64,000 bases of DNA from JBFMGD01 sp040751775 (GTDB taxonomy: Bacteria; Bacillota; Dethiobacteria; DTU022): positions 42,545 to 106,544 of the forward strand of contig JBFMGD010000003.1 in the NCBI GenBank assembly GCA_040751775.1, written 5' to 3'. The notes under the pieces were generated by a model, which saw nothing but the letters and a program-made list of their open reading frames with translations, was not told where the DNA came from and did not search any database. How positions within the stretch are numbered: position 1 is the stretch's first letter; the number at the start of each line of letters is the position of its first letter. The translations under genes were made by a program, and so were the position numbers. Of the stretch, positions 31,756 to 39,995 are shown piece after piece.

Positions 31756-32692
31756 CGGCGGCGACGCCCCGGGCATGAATGCTGCTGTGCGGGCGGTAGT
31801 GCGGAAGGGGATTTTTCTCGGATTGAAGGTTTGCGGCATCGAGCGCGGCTTTGCCGGGTTGATTAACGGCTCTCCGTTCCGGCCGATGGATCTGGGTTCT
31901 GTGGCCGGCATCATCCACCGCGGCGGCACTGTTCTACATACGGCGCGTGCCCCGGAATTTAAAGAGAAGGCTGTCCAGGAAAAAGCGGCAACCCGCCTGC
32001 GGCAGGAAGAGATCAGCGGCCTGGTGGTGATCGGCGGTGACGGCTCATTTCGCGGCGCCCAGGCGCTGGAAACCCTCGGTATAAAAACCGCCGGCATCCC
32101 GGGTACGATTGACAACGATATCCCCGGCACGGAAAATACAATCGGTTTCGATACCGCGGTCAATACCGTGCTCGACGCGCTAAACAGGCTGCGGGATACG
32201 GCAACCTCTCATGAACGGATCTTCGTGGTGGAGGTTATGGGACGAAATAACGGTAATATCGCCCTGGCGGCGGGGCTGGCCGGCGGGGCCGAATCGATTC
32301 TTGTACCGGAGATTCCGTTCGATCTGGATGATGTCTGCCGGCGTTTGGTTAAGGGTATGCAGCGCAAGAAAACGCACAGCATTATCCTGGTAGCCGAAGG
32401 CGCGGCCAGCGCCTTTACGGTCGGCCGGGAGATTGAACAGAAGACCGGCATGGAGACGCGGGTCACCGTCTTGGGCCACATCCAACGCGGCGGCAGCCCT
32501 ACCGCAGCTGACCGCCTGCTGGCCAGCCGGATGGGCGCGGCGGCGGTTGACCTGCTGTGGGAGGGCCGCGGCGGCCTGATTACCGGGATCAAAGGCGGTG
32601 AAATTTACCCGGTGCCGATGATGGATGCGTTCATGCACGGCCGGACATTTCCGGTCGATCTGTACGAATTGGCCCTGGTTTTGGCGATGTAA
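31730..32692 (+). CDS. pfkA: ATP-dependent 6-phosphofructokinase
   Basis: This 320-residue enzyme phosphorylates fructose 6-phosphate, the committing step of glycolysis. It shows the ATP-binding GGDAPGMNAAVR at the start and IGGDGSFRGA. The catalytic PGTIDNDIPGTE contains the proton-acceptor Asp, and GHIQRGGSPT is near the end. Length and motifs are those of bacterial allosteric PfkA. ATG 31730 lies within the end of dnaE after AAGAAGGAGG, so expression is coupled. Pyruvate kinase follows after 75 bases. Confidence 0.97.
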   Translation: MRKIAVLTSGGDAPGMNAAVRAVVRKGIFLGLKVCGIERGFAGLINGSPFRPMDLGSVAGIIHRGGTVLHTARAPEFKEKAVQEKAATRLRQEEISGLVVIGGDGSFRGAQALETLGIKTAGIPGTIDNDIPGTENTIGFDTAVNTVLDALNRLRDTATSHERIFVVEVMGRNNGNIALAAGLAGGAESILVPEIPFDLDDVCRRLVKGMQRKKTHSIILVAEGAASAFTVGREIEQKTGMETRVTVLGHIQRGGSPTAADRLLASRMGAAAVDLLWEGRGGLITGIKGGEIYPVPMMDAFMHGRTFPVDLYELALVLAM

Positions 32693-32767
32693 CCGGCGGG
32701 CCTTTGTATCATTTCTTTGTTGTCAGGCAATAGCATTTGAACCCAGTTATTTGGAGGGATGGCAACG

Positions 32768-34516
32768 ATGCGGCGTACCAAGATTGTCTGTACGATTGGC
32801 CCAAGCACCGACAGCCCGGAGCGGATCGCCGAGTTAATTGAAGCGGGAATGGATGTAGCCCGACTGAACCTGTCACACGGGCAGAGGAAGGAGCACTGCG
32901 GGCGGATTGAGTTAATCCGCGATGTCTGCCGCCAATTAAAAAAGACGGTGGCTATCTTGGTGGATACCCGCGGTCCCGAAGTGCGGACCGGCAGCCTGCG
33001 GGAAGATGCGGTGTTTTTGGAAGACGGCCAGGATTTTGTCTTAACCGCCGCTGCGGTTGACGGCGACGCGCGGCGAGTATCGGTGACTTACCCGGGTTTA
33101 CCGCGAGACCTCTCACCGGGGCATAGCGTGCTGATCGATGACGGCTTAATCAGCCTGCGGGTGGAAGCGATCAACGGGGATGATATTTTCTGCCGGGTAA
33201 TCCACGGCGGTGAGCTGAGGAGCTATAAGGGGCTCAATCTCCCCGAAGCGCGCCTCAACCTGCCGGCCCTGGGGGAGCTTGACCGGGCCGACCTCCGGCT
33301 TGCCCTGGAACAGGAAATCCATTTTATCGCGGCGTCGTTTACCCGTACCCGGGAAGACATTCTGGAGATCAGGCGCCTGATTGAAGAGGCCGGGGGAGAG
33401 GCGGCAATTATCGCCAAGATTGAAAGCCGGGAAGGTATGGTTAATTTTGATTCGATCCTCGACGTCTCCGACGGCATGATGGTAGCCCGCGGTGACCTCG
33501 GGGTGGAAATACCGGCGGAAGAGGTGCCCTTGCTCCAGAAAAAGATTATTCAGCAGTGCAACCGGGCCGGTAAACCGGTGATCACAGCCACCCAGATGCT
33601 GGACAGTATGATCCGCAACCCCCGGCCGACCCGTGCCGAGGCCAGCGATGTGGCCAATGCCATCTTTGACGGTACCGACGCGGTGATGCTTTCCGGAGAG
33701 ACGGCGATCGGGCGTTTCCCGCTGGAAGCGGTCCGGACAATGAGCCGGATCGCCTGCCGTACCGAAGAAGCGCTGCAATTCAAGAATATCCTCGAGGTCC
33801 TGGAACCGGCGATGGAAAAGACGGTCACGGATGCAATCAGCTACGCTACCTGCCATACTGCCCAGGAATTGGAGGCCCAAGCGATCATCACCTCCACCCA
33901 GTCCGGCCATACCGCCCGGATGGTCTCCAAGTACAAACCGCGCGCACCGATTATCGCGGTGACAGCAAGGCAGCGGGTAGCGGCGCAGTTAAAGCTGACT
34001 TGGGGGGTCTATCCGGTCCTTTACCCCCCCGTTGAATCGACCGATGAGATGTTTACAGCAGCCATCCGGGCCGCGCTGCGGGAAGAACTAATCCGGGAGG
34101 GGGACATGGTGGTCATTACCGCCGGTGTGCCGGTCGGTGTTTCGGGAACCACCAATTTGCTGCGCGTGGAGACGGTCGGAGAGGTGCTGGTTAAGGGGAC
34201 GGGTATCGGCAAGAGCGCCCTGAGCGGGATTGCTTACGTGGCCGGAGATCACGACCCGGTTGCGGGTATCGCGGAGGGTCAGATCCTGGTGATCCGGACC
34301 ACCGACCGCGAACACCTGCCCGCGCTGGAAAAAGCGGCTGCCGTGGTCACGGAAGAAGGAGGGCTTACTTCTCACGGCGCCATCGTGGCGTTGAACCTCG
34401 GCAAACCGGCCGTGGTCGGCGCGGAGAGCGCTACCGATTTGATCAAAACCGGCGATTTAATTACGGTTGACGCGGTGCGCGGCCTGATTTACCGGGGGAA
34501 GGCCAACGTTTTGTAA
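32768..34516 (+). CDS. pyk: Pyruvate kinase with C-terminal phosphohistidine-type domain
   Basis: This 582-residue enzyme makes pyruvate and ATP from phosphoenolpyruvate. The N terminus RRTKIVCTIGP, KIESREG with catalytic Lys, and ARGDLGVEI are typical. Beyond the usual 470 residues there is a PEP-utilising-enzyme-like domain ending in TSHGAIVAL, with His near residue 534. This extra domain is standard in Bacillus and many clostridia. ATG 32768 is chosen because GGAGGG ends nine bases before; an ATG three codons earlier abuts that site. Confidence 0.96.
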   Translation: MRRTKIVCTIGPSTDSPERIAELIEAGMDVARLNLSHGQRKEHCGRIELIRDVCRQLKKTVAILVDTRGPEVRTGSLREDAVFLEDGQDFVLTAAAVDGDARRVSVTYPGLPRDLSPGHSVLIDDGLISLRVEAINGDDIFCRVIHGGELRSYKGLNLPEARLNLPALGELDRADLRLALEQEIHFIAASFTRTREDILEIRRLIEEAGGEAAIIAKIESREGMVNFDSILDVSDGMMVARGDLGVEIPAEEVPLLQKKIIQQCNRAGKPVITATQMLDSMIRNPRPTRAEASDVANAIFDGTDAVMLSGETAIGRFPLEAVRTMSRIACRTEEALQFKNILEVLEPAMEKTVTDAISYATCHTAQELEAQAIITSTQSGHTARMVSKYKPRAPIIAVTARQRVAAQLKLTWGVYPVLYPPVESTDEMFTAAIRAALREELIREGDMVVITAGVPVGVSGTTNLLRVETVGEVLVKGTGIGKSALSGIAYVAGDHDPVAGIAEGQILVIRTTDREHLPALEKAAAVVTEEGGLTSHGAIVALNLGKPAVVGAESATDLIKTGDLITVDAVRGLIYRGKANVL

Positions 34517-34519
34517 CAA

Positions 34520-34541
34520 GTCCCCATGGAATGTCCCCATG
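34520..34541 (+). repeat. Direct repeat GTCCCCATG, REP-like remnant
   Basis: GTCCCCATG occurs at 34520-34528 and again at 34533-34541, just after pyk. Similar GTCCCC words sit in other spacers of this window, suggesting remnants of a dispersed repeat family. Confidence 0.4.
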
Positions 34542-34573
34542 ATGATCGAATTGGCGGATGGAGGTTTATTGCC

Positions 34574-34987
34574 GTGGTAAGGGATGAAACGGTCATTCGG
34601 GTGCGTTATAAAGATACGGATCAGATGGGTGTGGTTTACCATGCCAATTACCTGGTCTGGTTCGAGGTGGGCCGGACCGAGTTGATGCGCCGGCTGGGGA
34701 TGCCTTATCTGGAATTTGAAAAAAATAATCTCTACCTGCCGGTGATCAAAGTATCCTGCGATTTCAAGGTGCCGGCGCGCTATGATGACCAGGTAAAAGT
34801 GATTACCTGGATTGAAAATCTGCAAGACGTTAGATTATTTTTTCATTATGAAATCCGCAGGGACAAAGAGTTGCTGGCCAGGGGGATGACGGAACATGCT
34901 TTTGTCAACAATCAAGGCCATCCGGTTGTTTTGAGAAAATACAGCCCTTTTTTATGGGGCCGCCTCTACAAAGCGGTGGAAGGATAA
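34574..34987 (+). CDS. 4-hydroxybenzoyl-CoA thioesterase-like (YbgC family) acyl-CoA thioesterase
   Basis: This 137-residue hotdog-fold protein hydrolyses acyl-CoA thioesters. The family motif is seen as RYKDTDQMGVVYHANYLVWFE, with the catalytic Asp and the helix that follows. GTG 34574 is chosen because GGAGG ends nine bases before and the protein then starts at the hotdog fold; an ATG upstream adds 16 residues without a ribosome site. It follows pyk and precedes the HDAC-like gene by 60 bases. Substrate chain length is unknown. Confidence 0.88.
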   Translation: MVRDETVIRVRYKDTDQMGVVYHANYLVWFEVGRTELMRRLGMPYLEFEKNNLYLPVIKVSCDFKVPARYDDQVKVITWIENLQDVRLFFHYEIRRDKELLARGMTEHAFVNNQGHPVVLRKYSPFLWGRLYKAVEG

Positions 34988-35047
34988 GATCAGCTTCTCT
35001 AAGCAAACTTTAAGCGGCCAGCCGGGATCTGCCGGGAGGAGATATTA

Positions 35048-36100
35048 ATGGACGAACAAAATCGCGGTGCCGGGTTAATCTACCACCCTGATTATCTGGT
35101 GCATACCCAGGAGCGGCATCCCGAGCGGAAAGAGCGCCTGGACCATATCCTGAAGACTCTGCGTGAAGAGGCACCGCCGGAACGGATTCGTATGATTGAA
35201 CCGGTCCCGGCGACAGCGGAAGAGATAGCTTTGATTCATGATGCCGGTTATGTCCGTTCAATTGAAGATGCTTGCCAACGCGGTCAGCAGTTCCTGGATA
35301 TGGATACATATCTTGTACCACAATCATATGAGGTTGCCTTGCTGGCTGCCGGAGGAGCGCTGGCCGGCCTGCGTGCGGTGATGAACGGTGATTGCCGGAC
35401 GGTGTTTGCCCTGATCAGGCCGCCCGGGCATCATGCCGAAAAAAACAGGGCGATGGGATTTTGTCTTTTTAATAATATCGCGATCGCCGCCGCAGCGGCT
35501 CGGCAAGAGTACGGGCTCGAGCGGGTGGCGATTGTCGACTGGGATGTGCATCACGGCAATGGAACCCAGGACAGCTTCTATGAAGATCCGGCGGTGCTCT
35601 ACATCTCGGTGCATCAAAGTCCTGCTTATCCGGGGAGCGGCCAGGTTCGGGAGACGGGCCGGGGCCGCGGGGAAGGTTATACCGTCAATATTCCGCTGCC
35701 GGCCGGCTCCGGTGATGCCGATTACGGGCTTGTTTTCGACCGGATTGTGGTGCCGGTAATCGACGCGTTCAAACCGGAGCTGCTGCTGATCTCAGCCGGG
35801 CAGGATGCCTACTACAAGGACCCGCTTGCCGGGATGGCCCTGACCTACCAGGGCTATTATGAGATGGCCGAAGCGCTGGCCGCGGCCGCGCGGCGTTGGT
35901 GCGGCGGCCGCGTTCTCCTCTGCCTGGAAGGGGGCTATCACCTGGAGGGGCAGGCAGGCGCGGTACTGCATGTGCTCAGCGCCATTGAAAGATGGGGCCT
36001 GCCCCTACCGGAGCGCAGCCCGGCGCGGGAACCGTCCGCTGCAGTGCGGCGTCTTGCAGACGAAATCATGGTGGTGCAGAGACGCTACCGACAGTTATAA
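35048..36100 (+). CDS. Histone deacetylase-family (AcuC/class II HDAC-like) deacetylase
   Basis: This 350-residue zinc enzyme belongs to the HDAC superfamily, whose bacterial members deacetylate acetyl-lysine, acetylpolyamines or acetoin-related targets. Motifs are RPPGHHAEK near residue 125, with the catalytic His pair, DWDVHHGNG near residue 167, with metal-binding Asp and His, and SAGQDAYYKDP with the third ligand Asp. It begins HPDYLVHTQERHPER, as in the class II group. The ATG follows CGGGAGGAG. In Bacillus AcuC acts on acetyl-CoA synthetase, but no such partner is adjacent here. Confidence 0.9.
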   Translation: MDEQNRGAGLIYHPDYLVHTQERHPERKERLDHILKTLREEAPPERIRMIEPVPATAEEIALIHDAGYVRSIEDACQRGQQFLDMDTYLVPQSYEVALLAAGGALAGLRAVMNGDCRTVFALIRPPGHHAEKNRAMGFCLFNNIAIAAAAARQEYGLERVAIVDWDVHHGNGTQDSFYEDPAVLYISVHQSPAYPGSGQVRETGRGRGEGYTVNIPLPAGSGDADYGLVFDRIVVPVIDAFKPELLLISAGQDAYYKDPLAGMALTYQGYYEMAEALAAAARRWCGGRVLLCLEGGYHLEGQAGAVLHVLSAIERWGLPLPERSPAREPSAAVRRLADEIMVVQRRYRQL

Positions 36101-36119
36101 TCAAACCCTGTCTCGCAGG

Positions 36120-36174
36120 GGCACAGCACGCTGTGCCGGCACATCCAGAAACTGGGGATAAGTATGGTGTCCCC
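36120..36174. terminator. Convergent-gene hairpins, possible terminator and REP-like element
   Basis: Between the convergent deacetylase and DUF1015 genes lies a perfect 8-base-arm hairpin, GGCACAGC-AC-GCTGTGCC (36120-36137). A GGGGA/TCCCC pair follows (36154-36158 and 36170-36174). There is no T tract, so termination is only plausible. Confidence 0.4.
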
Positions 36175-36175
36175 A

Positions 36176-37441
36176 TTAGTGGCTCAGTTCCAGGTGGTGG
36201 ATGACCAGGCCGCTGGGCAGCTTGGGGTGAAAATAGGTCGATTTTTGGGGCATCTTTTCGCCGCGCAGGGCGCGGGCGGTTACCGCTTCGATGGGCATGG
36301 GATTCATGATAAAGGCGGCTTTGCTGCCGCACTCAAGGGTCGCTTGCCGCGCTTCCGAGGTGCTCCGCGTATAGCTGAGAGACTGTTCCAGGCGCTCTGC
36401 CATCCCCGCAAAAAGAGGGCTCAAGATATAGTTTTGCAGAATCACCGTATCGAGCAGCGCCCCGTTGCCGCCGGTTTTCGGTGTCAGGAGCAACGCTTTG
36501 CCGGGCAGGAGCAGGCCCAGCACCGGGGCGCTTTCTCCGCCGGTACGCATTTCTTCCACGAACCGTTCCAGGTTCAAATCCGCCGGGCTGCCGCGGTCGA
36601 TCGCGTGAAAATAATCCCCCACGATCTGCAGTAATCTGCCGATTCGCTCCGCTGTGAGGCCTCCGACCACCCGGTGGGTCGGTAAAATGATCAGTCCCGG
36701 ATCTTGCAGGCTGACCAGGAAAGCCAGGACAAAGCGGGCACCCGGAACCTGCGCGCCGGCCTCTTGCGCATAGCTAAGCGCGGTCTCATAGCGGTGATGC
36801 CCGTCGGCGATAAAAACGGGCCGCGGCGCCAGGATTTGAGTGAGTGCTTCGATTTGGGCACGGTTCCTGATGGCCCAAAGCCGGTGGCTCTCGCCGTGAT
36901 CGCCGCTGATTTCAAATAGAGGCGGCTCCTGTTTTACCGCCGCATAGAGCGGGCCGGTTTCCTGTTCCGGATCGGTAAAGAGGCCGAAGATGGGACTGAA
37001 ATTGGCGCGGCAGTAACGCAGCAGTTCCAAGCGATCCGATTTGGGGCGGCTGTGCGTTTCCTCGTGCGGTAGAACAACCTTGCTGGCATAAGGCTCAAGA
37101 TGCAGCGCCGCCGCGATCCCGGTCCGGCGGTAGGTAGTACCGTTATGTAGGAATACCTGCTCATAAAGGTAGAGCACTGTCTCTTTTTCCGGCAAGAGAA
37201 TTTTATCCGAGAGCCAGCGCTGTTGAGTGGCGGCGGCCCGGCTGTAGCGGTTGTCCTGAGTGCAGTCTTCCGGGCGGACGGTGCCGTATTCCAAACGGAT
37301 AATATTGTAGGGGCTGCGATGGTAGTAGTGCTCCTGCTCGGCGGGTCCGATTACATCGTAAGGCGGGGTAATCACAGTTGACAGGTCGGTTACCCGGTCG
37401 CTGTTGTAACGTATTCCTTTAAACGCTTTGATTGTGGCCAT
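36176..37441 (-). CDS. DUF1015 family protein
   Basis: This 421-residue protein matches the widely conserved DUF1015 family. It has IKAFKGIRYN at the start, VITPPYDVI, then YNIIRLEYG, and the conserved IADGHHRYETAL segment in the middle. The family has no agreed activity; the conserved GHHRYE motif suggests an enzyme. It is the usual length and stands alone, transcribed opposite to both neighbours. Clostridial DUF1015 genes often occur near amino acid metabolism, which fits the threonine genes beside it, but this is only context. Confidence 0.9.
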   Translation of the reverse strand: MATIKAFKGIRYNSDRVTDLSTVITPPYDVIGPAEQEHYYHRSPYNIIRLEYGTVRPEDCTQDNRYSRAAATQQRWLSDKILLPEKETVLYLYEQVFLHNGTTYRRTGIAAALHLEPYASKVVLPHEETHSRPKSDRLELLRYCRANFSPIFGLFTDPEQETGPLYAAVKQEPPLFEISGDHGESHRLWAIRNRAQIEALTQILAPRPVFIADGHHRYETALSYAQEAGAQVPGARFVLAFLVSLQDPGLIILPTHRVVGGLTAERIGRLLQIVGDYFHAIDRGSPADLNLERFVEEMRTGGESAPVLGLLLPGKALLLTPKTGGNGALLDTVILQNYILSPLFAGMAERLEQSLSYTRSTSEARQATLECGSKAAFIMNPMPIEAVTARALRGEKMPQKSTYFHPKLPSGLVIHHLELSH

Positions 37442-37610
37442 GACTGTACCTGCTTCCGTAGCGGTTTATACCCCATCTTATTATATTTTTTCCGGTTGGG
37501 CAATAGCGTCGTTTGCCGGCAAGGGCTTATGTTTAAGCAGTGTCAGCAGGTATTTATACCCTGATCAAGAAATAGTTATGTAGAAAAAGTCCGAAGCAAT
37601 GCAGTAAAAA

Positions 37611-37644
37611 CCCGGGGACAACCGGCGCGTGCCCTGTCACCGGG
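37611..37644 (+). other. Imperfect hairpin in the tdh leader region
   Basis: CCCGGGGACA (37611-37620) pairs with TGTCACCGGG (37635-37644) with one mismatch, enclosing a small GGC-GCGT-GCC hairpin. It lies 39 bases upstream of the tdh start. It could be a regulatory leader structure or a repeat remnant (it contains GGGGACA). No riboswitch class was recognised. Confidence 0.4.
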
Positions 37645-37682
37645 GGCTGGGCTTTGCGGAATGCCAAGCATGAGGTGAATTT

Positions 37683-38723
37683 ATGGTGCGCATTAAAATG
37701 AAGGCGCTGGTAAAAGATCAGGCGGGCCCGGGAGCTGTAATCAAGCGCCTGGAGATGCCGCAGCTCGGACCGCATGATGTGCTCGTAAAAGTGCTCTCCA
37801 CAGCCATCTGCGGCACTGACCTGCACATCTATAACTGGGATCAGTGGGCCGCTTCGCGCATCAAACCGCCTGTTGTGATGGGACATGAAATGGCGGGTGA
37901 AGTGGTCAAGTTGGGTTCAGCGGTACAAAGCTGCCGTAAAGGCGATTATGTCAGTTTGGAATGCCATAAAACCTGCGGTCAATGCTTCCAATGCAAGACC
38001 GGCCAGGCTCACATCTGCCGGGATTACTCGATTATCGGTGTGGACCTGGACGGATGTTTTGCCGAATATGCGCGTGTTCCGGAAGGAAATCTGTGGCTCA
38101 ATGAGCAGCAGATGGCTCCGGAAGTGGCCTGCTTGCAGGATCCGGTAGGCAACGCGGTGCTGGCTGTTTTATCTGCGGAGATAGCCGGGAAAACGGTTCT
38201 GATCACCGGATGCGGGGCGATCGGCCTTTTTGCGGTAGGTGTGGCCGGCGCGGCGGGCGCGGCGCGGGTATTGGCGGTGGATATTAATGATTACCGGCTG
38301 AATATTGCCAAACGGATGGGCGCGGCGGTCGTGATCAACCCAATAAGAGAAAATGTGGTCGATCTCGTATTGCAGCACACTCAAGGATGCGGCGTGGATG
38401 TTGCCGTGGAGATGAGCGGTAACCAGGAGTGCCTTTATGACGGGTTAAAAACAGTAAAAAACGGCGGGCGGATCGCTTTGCTGGGTATCCCGTCAGGGAA
38501 GGTATCTCTGGACCTGGCCAATGATGTGATCTTCAAGGGGATTACAGTGGCCGGTATAACCGGCCGGGAGATCTTCGCCACCTGGTATAAAACGGCGGCC
38601 TTGTTAAACGGTGCGCTGGATATCAACCCGATCATCACTCACCGGATGAAGATGGCTGACTACGTGGAAGCTTTTGAAATCATGAAATCAGGCGAATGCG
38701 GTAAAATCATCCTTTATCCATAA
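37683..38723 (+). CDS. tdh: L-threonine 3-dehydrogenase
   Basis: This 346-residue zinc alcohol-dehydrogenase-family enzyme oxidises threonine to 2-amino-3-ketobutyrate with NAD+. It shows the catalytic zinc Cys in AICGTDLHIYNWD and GHEMAGEVV. The four structural-zinc Cys are in CHKTCGQCFQCKTGQAHIC, and the NAD-binding GCGAIGLFAVG lies in the cofactor domain. The ATG follows GAGGTGA. It is directly followed by kbl, which cleaves its unstable product, a strong confirmation of function. Confidence 0.96.
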   Translation: MVRIKMKALVKDQAGPGAVIKRLEMPQLGPHDVLVKVLSTAICGTDLHIYNWDQWAASRIKPPVVMGHEMAGEVVKLGSAVQSCRKGDYVSLECHKTCGQCFQCKTGQAHICRDYSIIGVDLDGCFAEYARVPEGNLWLNEQQMAPEVACLQDPVGNAVLAVLSAEIAGKTVLITGCGAIGLFAVGVAGAAGAARVLAVDINDYRLNIAKRMGAAVVINPIRENVVDLVLQHTQGCGVDVAVEMSGNQECLYDGLKTVKNGGRIALLGIPSGKVSLDLANDVIFKGITVAGITGREIFATWYKTAALLNGALDINPIITHRMKMADYVEAFEIMKSGECGKIILYP

Positions 38724-38747
38724 ACTTTAATGAAAGAAGGTCAGTAT

Positions 38748-39914
38748 ATGAATAATCTGCTTGAACAAATCCTGGGCGCGAAGATCGACGAACTGAAAAG
38801 CAAGAAAATCTTTCGCCATCTGACGGTGTTGGAAAGCGCGCAGGGTCCCCATGTCAGAATAAAGGGTCGGGCAGTGATTAACCTGGCCTCGAACAATTAT
38901 TTGGGACTGGCGAGCCATCCGAGGATGATTGAAGCCGCGCTGCGGGCCACGCAGGAATTCGGAGTGGGGTCGGGAGCGGTCCGCACGATCGCGGGGACGC
39001 TGCAATTACATCAGCAATTGGAAGAAGAGCTGGCGGTTTTTAAAAAGACTGAAGCAGCGCTGGTGTTTCAATCCGGGTTTACCTGCAATATGGGTGTGAT
39101 CGAGCCACTGCTTTCCCCGGAAGATGTAATCATCAGCGATGAACTGAACCATGCCAGCATTATCGACGGGATCAGGCTGAGCAAAGCCGCCCGGCGCATC
39201 TACGCGCACAGTGACATGAGCGCCCTGGAGAGGCATTTGCAAGAATGCGCTTCTTACCGGATCAGGCTGGTGATCACGGATGGTGTTTTCAGCATGGACG
39301 GCGATATCGCCAGGTTGCCTGAGATCACCGCGCTGGCGGAGAAGTACAACGCCGTAGTGATGATCGACGATGCGCATGCCAGCGGTGTTTTGGGCCGCTG
39401 CGGCCGGGGCAGCGTGGATCACTTCAACCTGCACGGCCGGGTGGATATTCAGGTGGGGACACTGTCCAAGGCAATCGGGGTGTTGGGCGGTTATATCGCC
39501 GGAAGCCGGAATTTAATTGATTACCTGATCCACAGGGGCCGTCCTTTTCTCTTCAGCACCTCTCATCCGCCCGGAGTGGTAGCCGCAAACATCGCCGCCT
39601 TGGCTTTGCTGCAGGAAGAAGAGCTACAAGACCGGTTATGGGTCAACGCGCGCTATTTCAAAGAAGGGCTTAAGCAACTGGGCTTTAACACCGGGAACAG
39701 TGAAACGCCGATTACTCCGGTGATCATCGGTGACGGAGCCAGGGCCATGGCCTTCAGCGATGCCCTGCTGGAAGAAGGGGTGTTCTGCACGGGGATCGGT
39801 TTTCCGACCGTACCGGAGGATAAGTCCAGGGTCAGGACCATCGTCATGGCGACCCACACCCGGGAGGATCTCGATAAAGCGCTGGCCGCATTCGAAAAGA
39901 TCAAGCAAGTATAA
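38748..39914 (+). CDS. kbl: Glycine C-acetyltransferase (2-amino-3-ketobutyrate CoA ligase)
   Basis: This 388-residue pyridoxal-phosphate enzyme splits 2-amino-3-ketobutyrate with CoA into glycine and acetyl-CoA. Family features are NLASNNYLGLA, FQSGFTCNMG, DGVFSMDGD, the PLP-binding DDAHASG, and GTLSKAIGVLGG with the Schiff-base Lys. ATG 38748 follows GAAAGAAGG at good spacing; the ATG six codons earlier has no ribosome site. The pair tdh-kbl forms a threonine-degradation operon. Confidence 0.95.
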   Translation: MNNLLEQILGAKIDELKSKKIFRHLTVLESAQGPHVRIKGRAVINLASNNYLGLASHPRMIEAALRATQEFGVGSGAVRTIAGTLQLHQQLEEELAVFKKTEAALVFQSGFTCNMGVIEPLLSPEDVIISDELNHASIIDGIRLSKAARRIYAHSDMSALERHLQECASYRIRLVITDGVFSMDGDIARLPEITALAEKYNAVVMIDDAHASGVLGRCGRGSVDHFNLHGRVDIQVGTLSKAIGVLGGYIAGSRNLIDYLIHRGRPFLFSTSHPPGVVAANIAALALLQEEELQDRLWVNARYFKEGLKQLGFNTGNSETPITPVIIGDGARAMAFSDALLEEGVFCTGIGFPTVPEDKSRVRTIVMATHTREDLDKALAAFEKIKQV

Positions 39915-39916
39915 AC

Positions 39917-39967
39917 AGATTGGGTTCAACAAAACATAGAACCGAAGTTTGCCGTCCAACCCAATCT
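39917..39967 (+). repeat. 10-base inverted repeat after kbl, long loop
   Basis: AGATTGGGTT (39917-39926) and AACCCAATCT (39958-39967) are perfect complements separated by 31 bases. The repeat begins just after the kbl stop and ends 28 bases before the permease start. No T tract follows, so it could be a weak terminator, an mRNA-stabilising stem or a binding site. Confidence 0.5.
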
Positions 39968-39995
39968 ACTATAGATCGGATTTTAACAAAAAAAT

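Noticed and set aside
37644..37658. Sigma-54-like GG-N10-GC upstream of tdh
   Set aside because: Only the GG and TTGC match; the rest of the -24 element is wrong and the site lies within a hairpin.
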